64,000 bases of DNA from Lachnospiraceae bacterium. Lineage in GTDB: Bacteria; Bacillota; Clostridia; Lachnospirales; Lachnospiraceae. A program made the position numbers and the translations under genes. Every line of letters begins with the position of its first letter. Within the stretch, counting starts at the first letter, position 1. Positions 49,417-57,026 of the stretch are shown piece by piece. Location of the stretch: positions 1 through 64,000 of the forward strand of contig CAJTDX010000006.1 of NCBI GenBank assembly GCA_910575155.1, written 5' to 3'. The notes beneath the pieces were generated by a model that was given only the letters and a program-made list of their open reading frames with translations, searched no databases and was not told where the DNA came from.

Positions 49417-50013
49417 TTAAAATTTGTACTGGAATACGGCATAGAACGTTGCATCCTGGTCAAGAAGCAGATCATCTGAGATCATTGCCTGCGTCTTTGC
49501 ATCTTTCCATCCTCGGAACACATACCCGTTTTTCTCCGGAGGCGGCGGAAGAATCACCGCACTTCCCTGATATGCCGAATACTGTTCATAAATTTCCCCA
49601 TCTACCAGAAACTGCGCAACGCAATAAGTCCGGCGTTGTGAATATTCTTCCAAAATCACTGTTTTCCTGCACCGGGCATGTTTGCCCGTTCCCCTGACCG
49701 TGCGGTAATTCACCCTGACTTCCACATCCAATACCCCTTTTTCCGTATCTGCAGTAAGCACGTCCACCTGAACCTGGCTGTCTGATGAAATCTGCATTAA
49801 CAATGTCTGCTGAAAATCTGCAATCAGCTCCCCCGGATTTTCAATTTTATAACCGCCATCTTTTTTTAATTGTTCCAGCGCCTGCTCCACCGCAGTATTC
49901 AACGCCTTATCCATTTCATTTTCGCGGACGTCTTTGCCGCTGACTATCAGAACTGCAGCGATGACCATCACCACTATAAACAGCAAGGCCGCTCCATAAA
50001 TCGTATGTTTCAT
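49417..50013 (-). CDS. Pseudopilin-like membrane protein with a C-terminal repeat domain
   Basis: 198 aa. Residues 5-24 (IYGAALLFIVVMVIAAVLIV) are an N-terminal membrane helix as in TadE/TadF proteins; a coiled region (EMDKALNTAVEQALEQLKK) and a beta domain follow. The last 50 residues (PPPPEKNGYVFRGWKDAKTQ, then LDQDATFYAVFQ) look like a single Listeria-Bacteroides repeat as in the next gene. It overlaps the previous gene by ATGA. Confidence 0.7.
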   Translation of the reverse strand: MKHTIYGAALLFIVVMVIAAVLIVSGKDVRENEMDKALNTAVEQALEQLKKDGGYKIENPGELIADFQQTLLMQISSDSQVQVDVLTADTEKGVLDVEVRVNYRTVRGTGKHARCRKTVILEEYSQRRTYCVAQFLVDGEIYEQYSAYQGSAVILPPPPEKNGYVFRGWKDAKTQAMISDDLLLDQDATFYAVFQYKF

Positions 50014-50504
50014 ACTCCCTCCTTTCCGGCGGCATCTTTGGGCCTGTCATCGACAATAATGGAAATTTTTTCCGTGCTGATTTTCTGCTCTCTGTCCATT
50101 GCTTTTAAAGAAAATGTGTACACCCCGCTTTGATGAAAGACTGCCTGTTTTGCGTTTTCCTGGTAACAATGTAAAACACTGCCGCCTTTGTGGTCCGTAA
50201 TATCTGCAATCAGAACATCCAGCTCTCCTCCTTCTGCGTCTGCCGCCGAAAACAAATGATCTGTCATAATAGCTTCTCCTGTGTTCCACACCTTTTTCCC
50301 AGTACACTGAATCCGCGGCGCTTCCCGTTCGCATACTGCCTCTACTGCCTGCGTATCCGCCATACAGGAGAAATCTTCCGATTCTGTTTCCATTCGTTTT
50401 CCGATTCTTCCAAACAGCGAAATTGCTATAAAAATTGCTGCCAACGCTGCAAATACAACCCCTGGAAGAATCATATCTGATACCGCTTCATATATTTTCT
50501 CCAT
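50010..50504 (-). CDS. Pseudopilin-like membrane protein with Ig-like C-terminus
   Basis: 164 aa. Helix MILPGVVFAALAAIFIAISLFG at residues 11-32, then an extracellular part with paired Cys and a beta-sandwich-like end (SGVYTFSLKAMDREQKIST, then EKISIIVDDRP). AGGAGG lies before the ATG. It probably serves as a minor pilin or assembly factor. Family not recognised. Confidence 0.65.
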   Translation of the reverse strand: MEKIYEAVSDMILPGVVFAALAAIFIAISLFGRIGKRMETESEDFSCMADTQAVEAVCEREAPRIQCTGKKVWNTGEAIMTDHLFSAADAEGGELDVLIADITDHKGGSVLHCYQENAKQAVFHQSGVYTFSLKAMDREQKISTEKISIIVDDRPKDAAGKEGV

Positions 50505-50512
50505 GTTTCCTC

Positions 50513-50653
50513 CTAACAGATACTTTTGGAAAATATACAGATTGCATCAAAGATCTGACCCTGCGTCAGAAACTCCGCTGCAAATCCAATCAACAGTACG
50601 GAAGCCGACGACGCCACAATTATTTTTCCATATTCTTCAAATACTTCTCTCAT
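50513..50653 (-). CDS. Flp-like micro-pilin, 46 aa
   Basis: Starts MREVFEEYGKIIVASSASV with GGAGG eight bases before the ATG. One hydrophobic helix and a short tail (FLTQGQIFDAICIFSKSIC). The N-terminus aligns with the pilins at 54023 and 50677: [KR]-x-x-x-x-E-[YF]-[SG]. No separate leader peptide is present, only two residues before the hydrophobic/EE motif. Confidence 0.65.
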   Translation of the reverse strand: MREVFEEYGKIIVASSASVLLIGFAAEFLTQGQIFDAICIFSKSIC

Positions 50654-50676
50654 ATTCAAGTCCTCCTGCTTTTTAT

Positions 50677-50781
50677 TTATGAAAGCAGCCGTTCCAGCAA
50701 ATATACGAAGACACCCAATATACTGCCTCCGGCAATCGTATAAATAACAGCTCCTCCAAATTCTTCTATCACCTGTTTCAT
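50677..50781 (-). CDS. Flp-like micro-pilin, 34 aa
   Basis: ATG at 50781 after AAGGAG with a seven-base gap. Sequence starts MKQVIEEFGGAVIYTIAGG and ends VYLLERLLS: one membrane-type helix with the same EE-[YF] motif as its neighbours. Too short for most gene finders. Co-translated within the locus. Confidence 0.6.
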   Translation of the reverse strand: MKQVIEEFGGAVIYTIAGGSILGVFVYLLERLLS

Positions 50782-50810
50782 TTAAACGCTCCTTCTTAGA
50801 TCCTTTCCTT

Positions 50811-51146
50811 TTATTTTGCAAATCCGCGTACCTGATGAGAAGTCACCAAATCCAGAATAGGAATTGCATAATTATAATCTAATATAACCTCTGCCCGTTT
50901 CGTATGACCCCAGGCGTCGTAAACCATCGTTTTCACACGCAGTTTATATCCTTCTTTCTGCGCCTGCTGACGGCAGGCGGCCACCACAGAGGCGTTAAAA
51001 TTGCTGCACTCAATCTCGCTGATTACATCTGCATGATAATTTCTGGCATTTGCAGACTGTATTCCTGCCGTCACCACGCCAATTCCCACCATGCCTGTTA
51101 CTAATAGGAAAAACATCCCCAGATAAGTCTTAATTACCTGTCCCAA
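50811..51146 (-). CDS. TadE-like pseudopilin, 111 aa, TTG start
   Basis: Starts with TTG at 51144-51146, eight bases after AAGGAG. N-terminal helix YLGMFFLLVTGMVGIGVV, then a soluble part containing two Cys (EIECSNFNASVVAACRQQ). The leader of this gene lies inside a 68-base tandem duplication shared with the end of the previous gene. Probably a minor pilin. Confidence 0.7.
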   Translation of the reverse strand: MGQVIKTYLGMFFLLVTGMVGIGVVTAGIQSANARNYHADVISEIECSNFNASVVAACRQQAQKEGYKLRVKTMVYDAWGHTKRAEVILDYNYAIPILDLVTSHQVRGFAK

Positions 51147-51280
51147 ACGCTATTCTCCTTTCCCTGTTTGACGGTTAAAGTTCCTAAACGATGTTATAAT
51201 TTCATCTGCTACAAACGCTATTCTCCTTTCCCTGTTTGACGGTTAAAGTTCCTAAACGATGTTATAATTTCATCTGCCCT
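51145..51280. repeat. 68-bp tandem duplication
   Basis: Two adjacent copies (51145-51212 and 51213-51280), identical over at least 64 bases. The unit carries the last four codons and stop of the TadB/C-like gene and the ribosome site of the pseudopilin gene, so the duplication added a non-functional second gene end between them. Confidence 0.9.
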
Positions 51281-52782
51281 AAAAATACCAGAATAAATAC
51301 TACCATATTTACAATCGTCTGGAACGATACCGTCACCTGAGGCAGATAAAAAATTCCATTGATTCCCGCAAGACTTTTCTCATTGGTCAGCTTTTCTGAT
51401 TTGTCCATCATTTTGCTGTTGCGCTGCAGTAACATGCGAATCTGGGACTGTGCATCCCCATGACCTGATTCTGAGATCGCATACAGCATTTTCATTGAGG
51501 ACAATACCGATGAAAGCTGAAACATTCCCAAAAATTGCAGGTATGGCTCCACGGCATCCGGCGTCTGCTTGAGACTGTCCGAAAGTCTTTGCAAATCAGG
51601 CTTTAAAACTGCCGGCGCCGTCTCAATGGTCTTCTCAATAGAAACCTGCACATTATTCCCCTGAAGAAGCAGCGCCATTTCCATTAACCATCCCGGAAAA
51701 ACACGGTTGATCTCCCTGACTACCTGGTCATAAGCAAGCCGATAGCCAACTTTGTGCTGATTCAGCAGAAAAATAGCTGCCGCCGTCAAAACTGCCGCGC
51801 CAAAAACTTTTCCCAATACGCCTGCCAAAACTGCCGCTGCAAACACCGAGCCTCCAATCACGAGACTCTTCCTTGTTTCTTTCTTCTCATCAAAATCAGT
51901 TACCATCTGAACATATCCTGAAAGCTTGTCTTCCTCTACATCCTCCGGCTCAATCCAGCTTTTGGCGATCTGTTTATTTGCCTTCCTGAGAATGCCAATA
52001 TTCAAAATCAGATACAACGCCGTGCAAATCTGTGTCACAGGATGATAGACAATGGCGTACTTTGACGGCATAGAGCGATACACACAATGAAAAATAACCG
52101 CAAGAAGCACCGTAACTATAAGCGAGAAAATCACTCTGATTCGCGCCGCTTTCTTGTCCTCCTGCAGCAGCATTACATTATCTGCCCATACCGCCTTATC
52201 CTGCAGCAGCAGGTCTATCCCTTCCCGGCAGGCCCCGCCGTTGCTCTCCACGGTACACAGATATTCATGTATGGCGGGAAGCCGGCTTGCAGGATAGGCA
52301 TCTTCAATAATTTTCAAAGCCTCCCGATATAAGTCCTTCTCGTAAACGCCCTGCTCAATATAAGCGATGGCCGCGCCCAAAACCTCGTACATTCTTCCCT
52401 CCGTAAATAAAGTACGGGTATCTTTTAAAGAGAGTAGAATTTTGGGATTCAGGCGAAAAGAATACAAGATCTGTTCCATATAATCCGATACGTCCAAAAA
52501 TCGTCTGTGCTCAAACATCTGCTTATAGCCATCCAGAATAAGAAAAGGCAGGACGGCCATACTTGCCAGCGTCACCAGAAGAATCAAATGCCAGCGCAGG
52601 CTAAAGAGTATCCCGCATCCGATAGCTGCCGCCACAGACAAAAACAGGAACACACTGTATTTCCCCATTGAAAAACTATAACCGTAACTGTCAATCTCCC
52701 GCTGCAGATTTCCGGGATGAAACAACTCAAATCTGCTCTTTCTCTTCTGTCTTTTTATGTTCTTCTGCAGCTTTTTGCTCAT
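51262..52782 (-). CDS. TadB/TadC-like inner-membrane platform protein
   Basis: 506 aa from MSKKLQKNIKRQKRKS, CAGGAGG upstream; the start overlaps the tadA stop. Membrane pairs near 45-85 and 235-290, a pair near 320-360 and one at the C-terminus, with two T2SSF-like cytosolic segments (YMEQILYSFRLNPKILL and FPGWLMEMALLLQGNNVQVS). The length suggests the usual TadB and TadC are combined in one protein. It anchors pilus assembly. Confidence 0.75.
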   Translation of the reverse strand: MSKKLQKNIKRQKRKSRFELFHPGNLQREIDSYGYSFSMGKYSVFLFLSVAAAIGCGILFSLRWHLILLVTLASMAVLPFLILDGYKQMFEHRRFLDVSDYMEQILYSFRLNPKILLSLKDTRTLFTEGRMYEVLGAAIAYIEQGVYEKDLYREALKIIEDAYPASRLPAIHEYLCTVESNGGACREGIDLLLQDKAVWADNVMLLQEDKKAARIRVIFSLIVTVLLAVIFHCVYRSMPSKYAIVYHPVTQICTALYLILNIGILRKANKQIAKSWIEPEDVEEDKLSGYVQMVTDFDEKKETRKSLVIGGSVFAAAVLAGVLGKVFGAAVLTAAAIFLLNQHKVGYRLAYDQVVREINRVFPGWLMEMALLLQGNNVQVSIEKTIETAPAVLKPDLQRLSDSLKQTPDAVEPYLQFLGMFQLSSVLSSMKMLYAISESGHGDAQSQIRMLLQRNSKMMDKSEKLTNEKSLAGINGIFYLPQVTVSFQTIVNMVVFILVFLGQMKL

Positions 52783-53879
52783 ACAACCTCCTGTTCCTTT
52801 TTTCTGATTTCCTGTACCAGTCCAATATCCAAAGGCTCGTACGCACAGGTTTCCGGACAATGAAAAGGCTCCTGGATTCCCGCGCGGTGCAGGCGTTTTA
52901 AGATATCTTCCGGAATTACATCCGAAACCTGTTTTCCATCCTCAACCAGCATGTAAATCTCATTCTTTCCGGAAAAACGGTCATAAAAACACATCTGGTC
53001 TATATAGCGTTCTAAAATCCCCCGATCGTTTTCATATTGCCGAATCAGAACACCCACGCTGATAAATTCATAAATATAATTTTCCAGACGGTCCGCATCT
53101 CTGGAACGCCCAATCATATTCATAATCCGGTCCGGAAGATTTCTAAGATCGTCCAGATGCAGCGTCGTAAACCCATAAACCCCGGTGGACCACTGCTCTA
53201 AGAGATACTGCACCTCCGTAGACCTTGCTTCTGATAAAATAATCCATTTGGGATTCTGCCTCAGACAAAGTTTGATCGCGTCTGTATAACTCAAATCCTT
53301 ACTGACCTGCAGTTCCACACAGTCATTTTCGGGATTAATCTCATGGAAATGCATCTCCAGATTGTCCTCGATGGTAATGGCGCGCTGGTTGGGCGGAATA
53401 AAACGTGAAAAAAATTTGGCGCATTCTGTCTTTCCCACTCCCGGTTCCCCGCAAAAAGCAAAATTCATTTTAGCTTTTACACAATTTATCAGAAGACTTA
53501 ATATTTCTAACGTACAATATTGGCTGTCCAACATACTTTCTACTGTATGCCGCACTTTCGGAAGGGATTTGCGAATGCAGATACTGCGCCCTGACACGGC
53601 TGCCGACTCATGAATAATACTGATTCGAAGCTCATTCGTCTCTGCCTCTAAGACATTATTGGTACGGTTAAAAGGCTTATTGACACGATTGGCAATCCGA
53701 TGCGTAAAGCGTTCTATAAATTCTTCTGTAATGGAAACCTGCGCCTGAAATCTTCCGCGTCTTAAATCTGCAATCCACAGCGTTTTTCCATTATAATCAA
53801 TATCCGTTACATTCTTATCCTGAATATAGGAATAAAAAGGACCAAACTCTTCCTCTGTCAATTCCCAGTCATATTTCAT
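52779..53879 (-). CDS. TadA/CpaF-type secretion ATPase
   Basis: 366 aa. N-terminal domain (about 1-120), then FAFCGEPGVGKTECAKF (Walker A about 145-158), ITIEDNLEMHFHE (Asp box), WIILSEARSTEVQYLLEQW (Walker B) and TTLHLDDLRNLPDRI (His box). It powers Flp/Tad pilus assembly. GGAGG lies before the ATG. It lies 144 bases after the pilin gene, with a folded RNA between. Confidence 0.9.
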   Translation of the reverse strand: MKYDWELTEEEFGPFYSYIQDKNVTDIDYNGKTLWIADLRRGRFQAQVSITEEFIERFTHRIANRVNKPFNRTNNVLEAETNELRISIIHESAAVSGRSICIRKSLPKVRHTVESMLDSQYCTLEILSLLINCVKAKMNFAFCGEPGVGKTECAKFFSRFIPPNQRAITIEDNLEMHFHEINPENDCVELQVSKDLSYTDAIKLCLRQNPKWIILSEARSTEVQYLLEQWSTGVYGFTTLHLDDLRNLPDRIMNMIGRSRDADRLENYIYEFISVGVLIRQYENDRGILERYIDQMCFYDRFSGKNEIYMLVEDGKQVSDVIPEDILKRLHRAGIQEPFHCPETCAYEPLDIGLVQEIRKKEQEVV

Positions 53880-53939
53880 TTATAACCTCCATTTCATATA
53901 TTATTTTGGAGGCGTGACTGAACATCCAGGCCCACCATC

Positions 53940-54022
53940 CGGCAGACCGCGATATTCAGACACGCTCTGTCACACAGGCCATGGAGACAGCCCAGCCTTT
54001 GGGCTGCCCGGCCTGTCTGCCG
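53940..54022 (-). promoter_or_regulatory. Intercistronic hairpin between pilin and ATPase genes
   Basis: CGGCAGAC (54015-54022) pairs with GTCTGCCG (53940-53947), and inner GGCC/GGGC arms extend it. It starts right at the pilin stop with no T-run. Such structures often protect an abundant upstream mRNA and lower downstream expression. Confidence 0.5.
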
Positions 54023-54184
54023 TCAGGAAAGTTTTACTTTGCTGAACAAGCCGTCAATCAGATCGGCAAACGCCTCATGGATCGGCCCATTGCTGGCAAG
54101 CAGTATGCCTATAATGGCAAGCAAAGCGACAATGGCGACAGCCGTAATGATAATACCGCTGTATTCTTCAAAAATAACCTTCAT
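54023..54184 (-). CDS. Flp-like major pilin candidate, 53 aa
   Basis: Starts MKVIFEEYSGIIITAVAIVA after AAGGAGG with a seven-base gap; ends IDGLFSKVKLS. One long hydrophobic helix and a short amphipathic tail, the layout of Flp pilins, but with almost no leader before the FEEY motif. First structural gene of the operon, coupled to the leader ORF by ATGA. Confidence 0.75.
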   Translation of the reverse strand: MKVIFEEYSGIIITAVAIVALLAIIGILLASNGPIHEAFADLIDGLFSKVKLS

Positions 54185-54318
54185 GCCTCTTCCTCCTTTC
54201 TGCGGAATGGCATCCTTACCCTTCTGCGTATTTTACTTTCATTCATGCATTGGTAATCGGCGGACGTTACTGCCAATTGACTAAGAATTCCACGCATATC
54301 CATGTCTGGAAACTGCAT
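54181..54318 (-). CDS. Small leader ORF of the pilus operon, 45 aa
   Basis: ATG at 54316-54318 seven bases after AAGGA: MQFPDMDMRGILSQLAVTSA, then ADYQCMNESKIRRRVRMPF, and a basic/acidic tail (RRKEEEA). The stop overlaps the pilin start. The frame is open further upstream, but only into the promoter. It may be a regulatory or assembly peptide; the ORF itself is not recognised. Confidence 0.45.
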   Translation of the reverse strand: MQFPDMDMRGILSQLAVTSADYQCMNESKIRRRVRMPFRRKEEEA

Positions 54319-54414
54319 GGAGAAATCCTTATGCAGAAATAAAAAAGATTCGTTCTGCCGGCACAGAGACTGCCGGCGGCTGGAATATAATACGGAAAGA
54401 ACTTCCGTACAGGT

Positions 54415-54443
54415 ATTGTAAACCCGGACGTTCCAAAAATCAA
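54415..54443 (-). promoter_or_regulatory. Promoter of the Tad-like operon
   Basis: -35 TTGATT (54438-54443), 17-base spacer, -10 TACAAT (54415-54420). A GCCGGCAG...TGCCGGC hairpin follows in the leader. Confidence 0.6.
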
Positions 54444-54473
54444 TTATGCATTTCTCACAAAAATTTTCACGCG

Positions 54474-54516
54474 AAAAAAGCCTGACCGAAAGCAAAGCCG
54501 CTTCCAGTCAGGCTTT
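54474..54516 (-). terminator. Terminator of mrp
   Basis: Stem AAGCCTGAC / GTCAGGCTT followed by TTTT on the minus strand, 35 bases after the mrp stop. Confidence 0.8.
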
Positions 54517-54550
54517 CCGATGTCAAAAGGATATCAGACCCGGTAAAAAT

Positions 54551-55393
54551 TTATATAGTTTCTACTTTCTCTACTGCATCATGCAAATATGGATTCTCAA
54601 TCTTATGGAACTGCCCTTCATCCGCCATCCTGGCATATTCCGGATGCAGAGGCATCTTTGCAAGTACGGGAATCCCCATCTGTTCTGCCGTTTCATCTAT
54701 ATGGCTGTCGCCAAAAAGACTGATTTCTTTGCCGCAGTCAGGGCATTTGAGAAAACTGTAATTCTCCACCAGCCCCAATACCGGAATATTCATCATATTT
54801 GCCATATTGACCGCTTTTTTTACAATAAGCTGCACCAGTTCCTGGGGAGACGTCACAATGACAATTCCGTCCACAGGCAGAGACTGGAACACCGTAAGGG
54901 GAACGTCTCCGGTTCCCGGAGGCATGTCCACAAACAGATAATCCAGATCTCCCCAATACACGTCATGCCAAAACTGTTTTACCGTAGAAGCAATCACCGG
55001 CCCTCTCCATACAACCGGAGCTTCCTCATCTTCCATCAAAAGATTCAAGGACATAATTTTAACGCCGTCTTCACCCGGAATTGGAAACAGTCCCAGATCG
55101 CTTCCTTCCGCCGGTCCATGTACCCCGTACATCTTGGGAATGGAAGGACCCGTAATATCCGCGTCCAGGATCCCCACCTCATATCCTTTTTTACGCATCG
55201 CTCCGGCAAGGGAAGCCGTGACAAATGATTTTCCCACGCCTCCTTTTCCGCTGACTACGCCGATTACTTTTTTTACACTGGAAAAAGGATTGCACGCTTC
55301 CAGCATACTCTGGGTATTCCCCTGACTGGGACAGCCTTCACAGCTCTCCCTTCCGCAGCTTGACGCACTGCTGCATGTTTCATTTTCTGCCAT
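54551..55393 (-). CDS. Mrp/NBP35-type P-loop Fe-S carrier protein
   Basis: 280 aa from MAENETCSSASSCGRESC. N-terminal Cys cluster (CGRESCEGCPS), P-loop GVVSGKGGVGKSFV (about 45-58), switch PPGTGDVPLTV, then CPDCGKEI (the CxxC that binds a bridging Fe-S cluster) near residue 218. Mrp proteins carry or insert Fe-S clusters. The start at 55393 (MAENETC) follows GAGTGATTTTT, a weak site. Monocistronic. Confidence 0.92.
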   Translation of the reverse strand: MAENETCSSASSCGRESCEGCPSQGNTQSMLEACNPFSSVKKVIGVVSGKGGVGKSFVTASLAGAMRKKGYEVGILDADITGPSIPKMYGVHGPAEGSDLGLFPIPGEDGVKIMSLNLLMEDEEAPVVWRGPVIASTVKQFWHDVYWGDLDYLFVDMPPGTGDVPLTVFQSLPVDGIVIVTSPQELVQLIVKKAVNMANMMNIPVLGLVENYSFLKCPDCGKEISLFGDSHIDETAEQMGIPVLAKMPLHPEYARMADEGQFHKIENPYLHDAVEKVETI

Positions 55394-55489
55394 AAAAATC
55401 ACTCATTCCTTTCGTTTGACTCAGGCTGAAACAGCCATGAAAAATTTATTTTTCACACCATTGCCGCGCGGTCACGCAGTGACATCTTC

Positions 55490-55646
55490 CATTCGCACAC
55501 GCGCGCATATTTTTTTAGGAAAGACATTTTCACACTAAAGTGTGAAAATGTCTTTCCTATAGAACAAGATACCACTGCGCAAACTGCTGCCAGCCTGTAC
55601 AGTGGTTCATCCTAATTGCTCCGGCAGTTCACTGCCGGAGCAATAC
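55490..55646. repeat. Intergenic repeat (module A variant) and perfect 14-bp palindrome
   Basis: TAGGAAAGACATTTTCACAC ... GTGTGAAAATGTCTTTCCTA (about 55517-55560) is a near-perfect inverted repeat resembling module A. At 55617-55646 ATTGCTCCGGCAGT pairs exactly with ACTGCCGGAGCAAT, a strong hairpin after the lipoprotein gene; no T-run follows it. No gene lies in 55394-55667. Confidence 0.65.
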
Positions 55647-55667
55647 TTAACGATTCAATTTTTTATC

Positions 55668-56339
55668 TTACTGTGCTTCTGTTACTGCCTCGATATCAAA
55701 CATCATCTGCTCAAGTTTGAACACATCATCCTCATTCGGTGTATAAACCTTATTTTTCAGTTCCACACGTACTGTTGCAGACTGCTCATCCTCGTACTCC
55801 ACATTTCCTAAAGATTCCTGAATGGCATCTTTCAGCATACTAAAGGACTTCTCCAGCGCTTCTTCTTCTGAGGGGCTTTCTTCTCCACTGCTCACTTTCT
55901 CTGTCATTTCCTGAATATACGCATCACTGGCTGCTTCATATTTCTCCATAGCGCCTGTAAATACTTTCATCTTCTGGTACTTAACCTCTACTTCGTAGGA
56001 ACCATCGTCTTTTTTGGTTGCTTCTCCAACTGTATATTTCACATTTTTGTAAATGTCTCTCACAACAGTCTCATATTCCTGCTGCAGTTCCTCAGAGATC
56101 TGAACTCCGGAGGTCAGACTTTTCAATGCGTTCTCAATACCTAACTCATACAGCTCGCTTGCTTCTTCTTTCGTTCCGATCTTCTGCTCTACAAACGCTG
56201 CTGAATCATTCTTGTAGGAATTGTCAAGCAAAGCTTTTATGTAGCCGCTGGCATCAAAGCTTCCACATCCGCCCAATACAGTTGCCATTAACATTGCCGC
56301 CAACAATATGACGGCTTTTCTCAGTTTTTTCATTTTCAT
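55668..56339 (-). CDS. DUF5105 lipoprotein
   Basis: 223 aa. Lipoprotein signal with lipobox VLGGC near residue 25. The body is helical (SAAFVEQKIGTKEEASELYE, EALEKSFSMLKDAIQESLG) with an NVEYEDEQSATVRVELKNK-type beta segment, matching DUF5105 (formerly also called DUF5105-type Firmicutes lipoproteins). Surface-exposed, function unknown. Confidence 0.8.
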   Translation of the reverse strand: MKMKKLRKAVILLAAMLMATVLGGCGSFDASGYIKALLDNSYKNDSAAFVEQKIGTKEEASELYELGIENALKSLTSGVQISEELQQEYETVVRDIYKNVKYTVGEATKKDDGSYEVEVKYQKMKVFTGAMEKYEAASDAYIQEMTEKVSSGEESPSEEEALEKSFSMLKDAIQESLGNVEYEDEQSATVRVELKNKVYTPNEDDVFKLEQMMFDIEAVTEAQ

Positions 56340-56463
56340 ATACCTTACTCCTTCGTAGTTTTTTACAATACTGATATTATATAACGTTCCTCTGCTCCCG
56401 TCAATATTTTTTTAAAAAATGTAATAAATACGTAACGATTCTGTTACTGTTTACCAAAAATTT

Positions 56464-56493
56464 TTACAAGTCGAGCCATTACATAAATACAAT
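56464..56493 (+). promoter_or_regulatory. Possible promoter of the CmpB-like gene
   Basis: TTACAA (56464-56469), 18 bases, TACAAT (56488-56493). A second -10-like TATACT ends only six bases before the ATG at 56516, which would give a nearly leaderless mRNA; no good ribosome site is present. Confidence 0.4.
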
Positions 56494-56515
56494 ACAGAGC
56501 GGGTATACTTTCTCT

Positions 56516-56911
56516 ATGAAAAAAAATTTTTTACTATGTGGTTTTACCGGATGGTGCCTGGAAATTCTATTTACCTCTTTTGGCTCCTACCGAAAACGTG
56601 AATTAAAACTTATGGGGCAAACGTCTCTGTGGATGTTCCCCATTTACGGCATGGCGTCTTTTCTCAAACCAATTTGCCGGCTGATCAAAGGATTCCCTGC
56701 CGCAGTCCGCGCTGTTTGCTACAGCGTTTTCATTTTTCTGGGCGAATATATCAGCGGCAGCATTCTGAAAAAATATGAAATCTGTCCCTGGGACTACAGT
56801 AAGGCAAGGGCCAATATCAGAGGTGTGATCCGTCTCGATTTCGCTCCCTTATGGATGGCTGCCGGCCTTATTTTTGAAAATCTTCTGATGCGCCCCAATA
56901 CGGAACCTTAA
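56516..56911 (+). CDS. CmpB-type putative ABC transporter membrane protein
   Basis: 131 aa. Hydrophobic with about four membrane segments; pattern KNFLLCGFTGWCLEILFTSF, then GQTSLWMFPIYGMASFLKP and FLGEYISGSILKKYEICPWDYS fits the CmpB family (putative ABC transporter permease). Usual members are about 150-200 aa; this one is short. Convergent with the histidine kinase gene. Confidence 0.75.
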   Translation: MKKNFLLCGFTGWCLEILFTSFGSYRKRELKLMGQTSLWMFPIYGMASFLKPICRLIKGFPAAVRAVCYSVFIFLGEYISGSILKKYEICPWDYSKARANIRGVIRLDFAPLWMAAGLIFENLLMRPNTEP

Positions 56912-56929
56912 CACAACCTGAAAATCCCC

Positions 56930-56976
56930 GGATTTCTCCTGCACATCTGAGATGTGTAAGGGTAATCCGGGAAATC
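56930..56976. terminator. Shared hairpin between convergent genes
   Basis: CCCGGATT / AATCCGGG outer stem with an inner GCACATCT / AGATGTGT stem. Only short T-runs flank it. Confidence 0.5.
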
Positions 56977-57026
56977 AGCAGAACCGTACTCTTTTGTGCA
57001 GCAATTTCCCGTTATGAACGCTGCGT

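Noticed and set aside
54319-54495. Longer version of the pilus leader ORF starting with TTG at 54495
   Set aside because: That start lies inside the mrp terminator loop and upstream of the predicted promoter; the ATG at 54318 has an SD.
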